Positions 6,878-8,585 of a stretch of 8,585 bases of DNA are shown here, piece by piece; positions within the stretch are counted from its first letter, which is position 1, and each line of letters begins with the position of its first letter. The notes under the pieces are model-generated. The model ran no database searches. It was not told where the DNA came from and saw only the letters and a list, made by a program, of their open reading frames with translations. This DNA is from 66-474 sp035277545 (GTDB taxonomy: Bacteria > Pseudomonadota > Gammaproteobacteria > Xanthomonadales > Rhodanobacteraceae), in contig DATEKI010000160.1 of NCBI GenBank assembly GCA_035277545.1, positions 1 through 8,585 on the forward strand. The letters are read 5' to 3'. The position numbers and the translations under genes are program-made.

Positions 6878-7761
6878 CGGCCATAGCGGCGGGCGCGGCG
6901 TTGATAAATGCGCACCGCGCGCAGGAAATCGATGCGCCGGAAGGCCGGCCACAACACATCGCAGAAATAGAATTCGCTGTACGCCGCCTGCCAGATCAGG
7001 AACCCCGACAGCCGTTGCTCGCCACTGGTGCGGATGATGAAGTCCGGGTCGGGCACGCCACCGGTGTATAGGTAGCGTTCGATCTGTTCGGGTTTCAGTT
7101 CGGCGGCCACCGATTCGAGCGAGCGCCCTTCCGCGGCCGCGTTCGCCAGGAGGCCCTTCACGGCATCGGTGATTTCCTCGCGTCCGCCGTAGGCCAGTGC
7201 GATGGTGAGCAGCATGCCGTCGTGCCCGGCGGTGGAAAGCTCCAGCGCCTCGCTCGCCGCGACCACCCGTTCGGGCAGGCGATCCCGCTGGCCGATGATC
7301 TTCACGCGCACCTTGCCCGACTTGAAGCTCGGCTCCTGCAACAGGCGCGCGCTCTCCTGCACGAACAGGTCGAGCAGGCATTCGACTTCGGCGGCCGGCC
7401 GGCTGAAGTTCTCGGTGCTGAAGACGTACAGGGTGACATGGCGCACTTCGAGGTCAATGCACCACTCCAGCACCTCGCGCAGCTTGTTCACGCCGTACTG
7501 GTGGCCAAGCGTCGCTTCCAGCCCCATGCCGCGCGCGAAACGCCGGTTGCCGTCGAGGATCAGGCCGATGTGCGCGGGTACCGGCCCATTGGCGACCTGT
7601 TGGGCAAGGCCGTGTTCGTACCAGCGGTACAGCGGGCGCAGCAGGGGATTGAGGATCCGCCACGGCCGACGGCGCAGGTCCGCGAGCGCAAGGCGCAGCC
7701 AGCCGGGAGCGGACACCCCGGCATCCTTGCCGGCGAGTGGCCGGGAGAGTTCCGTTTGCAT
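6874..7761 (-). CDS. uppS: cis-prenyltransferase (undecaprenyl diphosphate synthase family) with N-terminal extension
   Basis: A 295-residue protein of the UppS family, which condenses isopentenyl diphosphate onto an allylic diphosphate to make Z-polyprenyl diphosphates, usually the C55 lipid carrier for wall polymers. The catalytic Asp70 sits in ILDGNRRFAR (68-77). VFSTENFSRP is at 113-122, and RTSGEQRLSGFLIWQ at 244-258 is the C-terminal signature that binds isopentenyl diphosphate. Two points differ from textbook proteobacterial UppS (about 250 residues, DGNGRWA, FSSENW). About 60 residues with several Arg and Trp precede the core, and the motifs read DGNRRFA and FSTENF, as in archaeal, actinobacterial and eukaryotic homologues. 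It may therefore be a second cis-prenyltransferase with its own chain length, with the housekeeping copy near bamA/cdsA elsewhere. I prefer ATG 7761; a frame to 7818 adds 19 residues without a ribosome binding site. Confidence 0.92.
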   Translation of the reverse strand: MQTELSRPLAGKDAGVSAPGWLRLALADLRRRPWRILNPLLRPLYRWYEHGLAQQVANGPVPAHIGLILDGNRRFARGMGLEATLGHQYGVNKLREVLEWCIDLEVRHVTLYVFSTENFSRPAAEVECLLDLFVQESARLLQEPSFKSGKVRVKIIGQRDRLPERVVAASEALELSTAGHDGMLLTIALAYGGREEITDAVKGLLANAAAEGRSLESVAAELKPEQIERYLYTGGVPDPDFIIRTSGEQRLSGFLIWQAAYSEFYFCDVLWPAFRRIDFLRAVRIYQRRARRYGR

Positions 7762-7766
7762 GGACG

Positions 7767-7779
7767 GGCATTGTATGCC
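7767..7779. promoter_or_regulatory. 13-bp palindrome over candidate -10 element of the prenyltransferase gene
   Basis: GGCATTGTATGCC is a perfect inverted repeat with 5-bp arms and a 3-base centre. On the minus strand it contains TACAAT (7775 to 7770), five of six matches to the -10 consensus, ending eight bases before the ATG at 7761. That spacing would start transcription at or next to the start codon (a leaderless mRNA), which would fit the lack of a ribosome binding site there. No good -35 hexamer was found, so the site may equally be chance. Confidence 0.25.
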
Positions 7780-7863
7780 GCCCGGGCCGGCTCCATTACA
7801 TCGTCGTAGTCCCCCCATTCATACGGAACGGCCCTGATGCGTTTCGCACCCCGGAAAACCCGC

Positions 7864-8585
7864 ATGAGCGGATTCGCCTGGCTGCCGTGGCGGCGGCCGC
7901 CATCGCCGATCGATGAAGCACTCTGGCGCGGTGCCCTGGCCGCCTGTCCACTCGCACGGCGTTTGCCACCGGAAGATCTTCGGCAACTGCGTCTGCTGGC
8001 CGCGCGCTTCCTGCAACGCAAGCGCTTTCATCCCGTCGACATGGAACTGGATGGCAAGCAGCGCCTGTTGATCGCGATGCTGGGGCCTGCCTGCCGGTGC
8101 TGCGGCTGGGCTTCCGTGCGCTGCGCGGCTGGCAGGGCGTGGTTGTGTATCCGGGCGAATTCAGGGTTCGCCACCGCCATCATGACGGCGGCACCGGCGT
8201 GGTCACCGAAAGCGACCAGGTGCGGATCGGCGAGGCGTGGCAGATCGGTCCGCTGGTGCTCTCATGGGCTGCGGTGGAGCAGGACCTTGCGGAGCCCTGG
8301 AACGGTTCCAACCTCGTCATCCACGAAATCGCGCACAAGCTCGACATGCTGGACGGCCCGCCCGACGGCGTGCCGCCGTTGCCCCGCGGCGTGTCGTGGC
8401 GGGCGTGGATCGACACCTTCCAGCGCGCCTACGACCGCCTGTCGCTCGCGATCCGGAGCGGCGAAGCGACGCCCATCGACCCATACGCGGCCACCAACCC
8501 GGGCGAATATTTCTCCGTGGTCAGCGAACTGCACTTTTCCGACCCGCATCGTCTGGAGCAGGCCGAGCCCGGCGTCGCGGCGCTG
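7864..8585 (+). pseudogene. mtfA: MtfA-like M90 zinc metallopeptidase, frameshifted near 8083 and cut by the window end
   Basis: Two plus-strand frames together give an MtfA-like protein. The first (ATG 7864, alternative ATG 7837) encodes about 72 residues ending ...DGKQRLLIAM, matching the helical N-terminal region before the conserved CLPVL segment. The second is read from about 8085 to the window end (about 167 residues): ACLPVLRLGFRALRGW, then VVVYPGEF, then the zinc site HEIAHKLD (bases 8322-8345), and NPGEYFSVVSE with the probable third ligand Glu at 8505-8507. In E. coli MtfA is an aminopeptidase-like protein that binds and inactivates the repressor Mlc; in this lineage it may act only as a peptidase. 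The break falls at GGGG (8082-8085): removing two Gs gives IAMLACLPVL, which aligns without gap to IALLFCLPVL of E. coli as I recall it. The frame after the break has no disabling stop, so a sequencing error is quite possible. Its start diverges from the prenyltransferase gene. Confidence 0.8.

Noticed and set aside
5933..7381. Long minus-strand open frame (482 codons) across the pirin gene and part of the prenyltransferase gene
   Set aside because: It runs through two well-identified genes in other frames and has no recognisable domain; its composition is that of a shadow frame.

Overview
The window is GC-rich, gene-dense chromosomal DNA, most likely from a gammaproteobacterium of the Xanthomonadales/Lysobacterales (Xanthomonadaceae or Rhodanobacteraceae type). 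This placement is an inference. It rests on an aryl-polyene (xanthomonadin-type) pigment gene edge with a flavin halogenase beside it, on DUF3391 HD-GYP and EAL signalling proteins, and on overall base composition. No RNA gene, insertion sequence, CRISPR array or prophage signature was seen. Ten protein genes account for almost all of the sequence, and no gene-free stretch exceeds about 180 bases.

Left part (1-3283): two minus-strand genes, a FabZ/ApeI-like hotdog dehydratase (cut by the window start) and a COG4648-type membrane protein, look like the end of an aryl-polyene pigment operon. Across an 87-base divergent gap lies a plus-strand pair. The first gene is a flavin-dependent halogenase-like protein with all expected motifs; the second is an alpha/beta hydrolase whose start overlaps the halogenase end by 14 bases. 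Together they suggest production of a halogenated (for xanthomonadin, brominated) aryl polyene.

Middle part (3284-5813): a minus-strand two-gene unit for cyclic-di-GMP turnover. The promoter-proximal gene encodes a DUF3391 HD-GYP protein whose hallmark His-Asp pair reads Met-Asp. It is followed after 16 bases by a degenerate-GGDEF/intact-EAL protein. The EAL gene converges on the hydrolase gene, and a perfect 7-bp hairpin spans both stop codons.

Right part (5993-8585): a pirin gene (plus) converges on, and overlaps by a few bases, a minus-strand cis-prenyltransferase (UppS family) with an archaeal/eukaryotic-flavoured active-site signature and an N-terminal extension. Diverging from that is an MtfA-like M90 zinc peptidase gene. 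It carries an apparent frameshift at a GGGG run and is cut by the window end.

The most notable items are the halogenase-hydrolase pair beside the pigment genes, the HD-to-MD change in the HD-GYP protein, the unusual second-type cis-prenyltransferase, and the frameshifted mtfA. No clearly undescribed multi-gene system was found.
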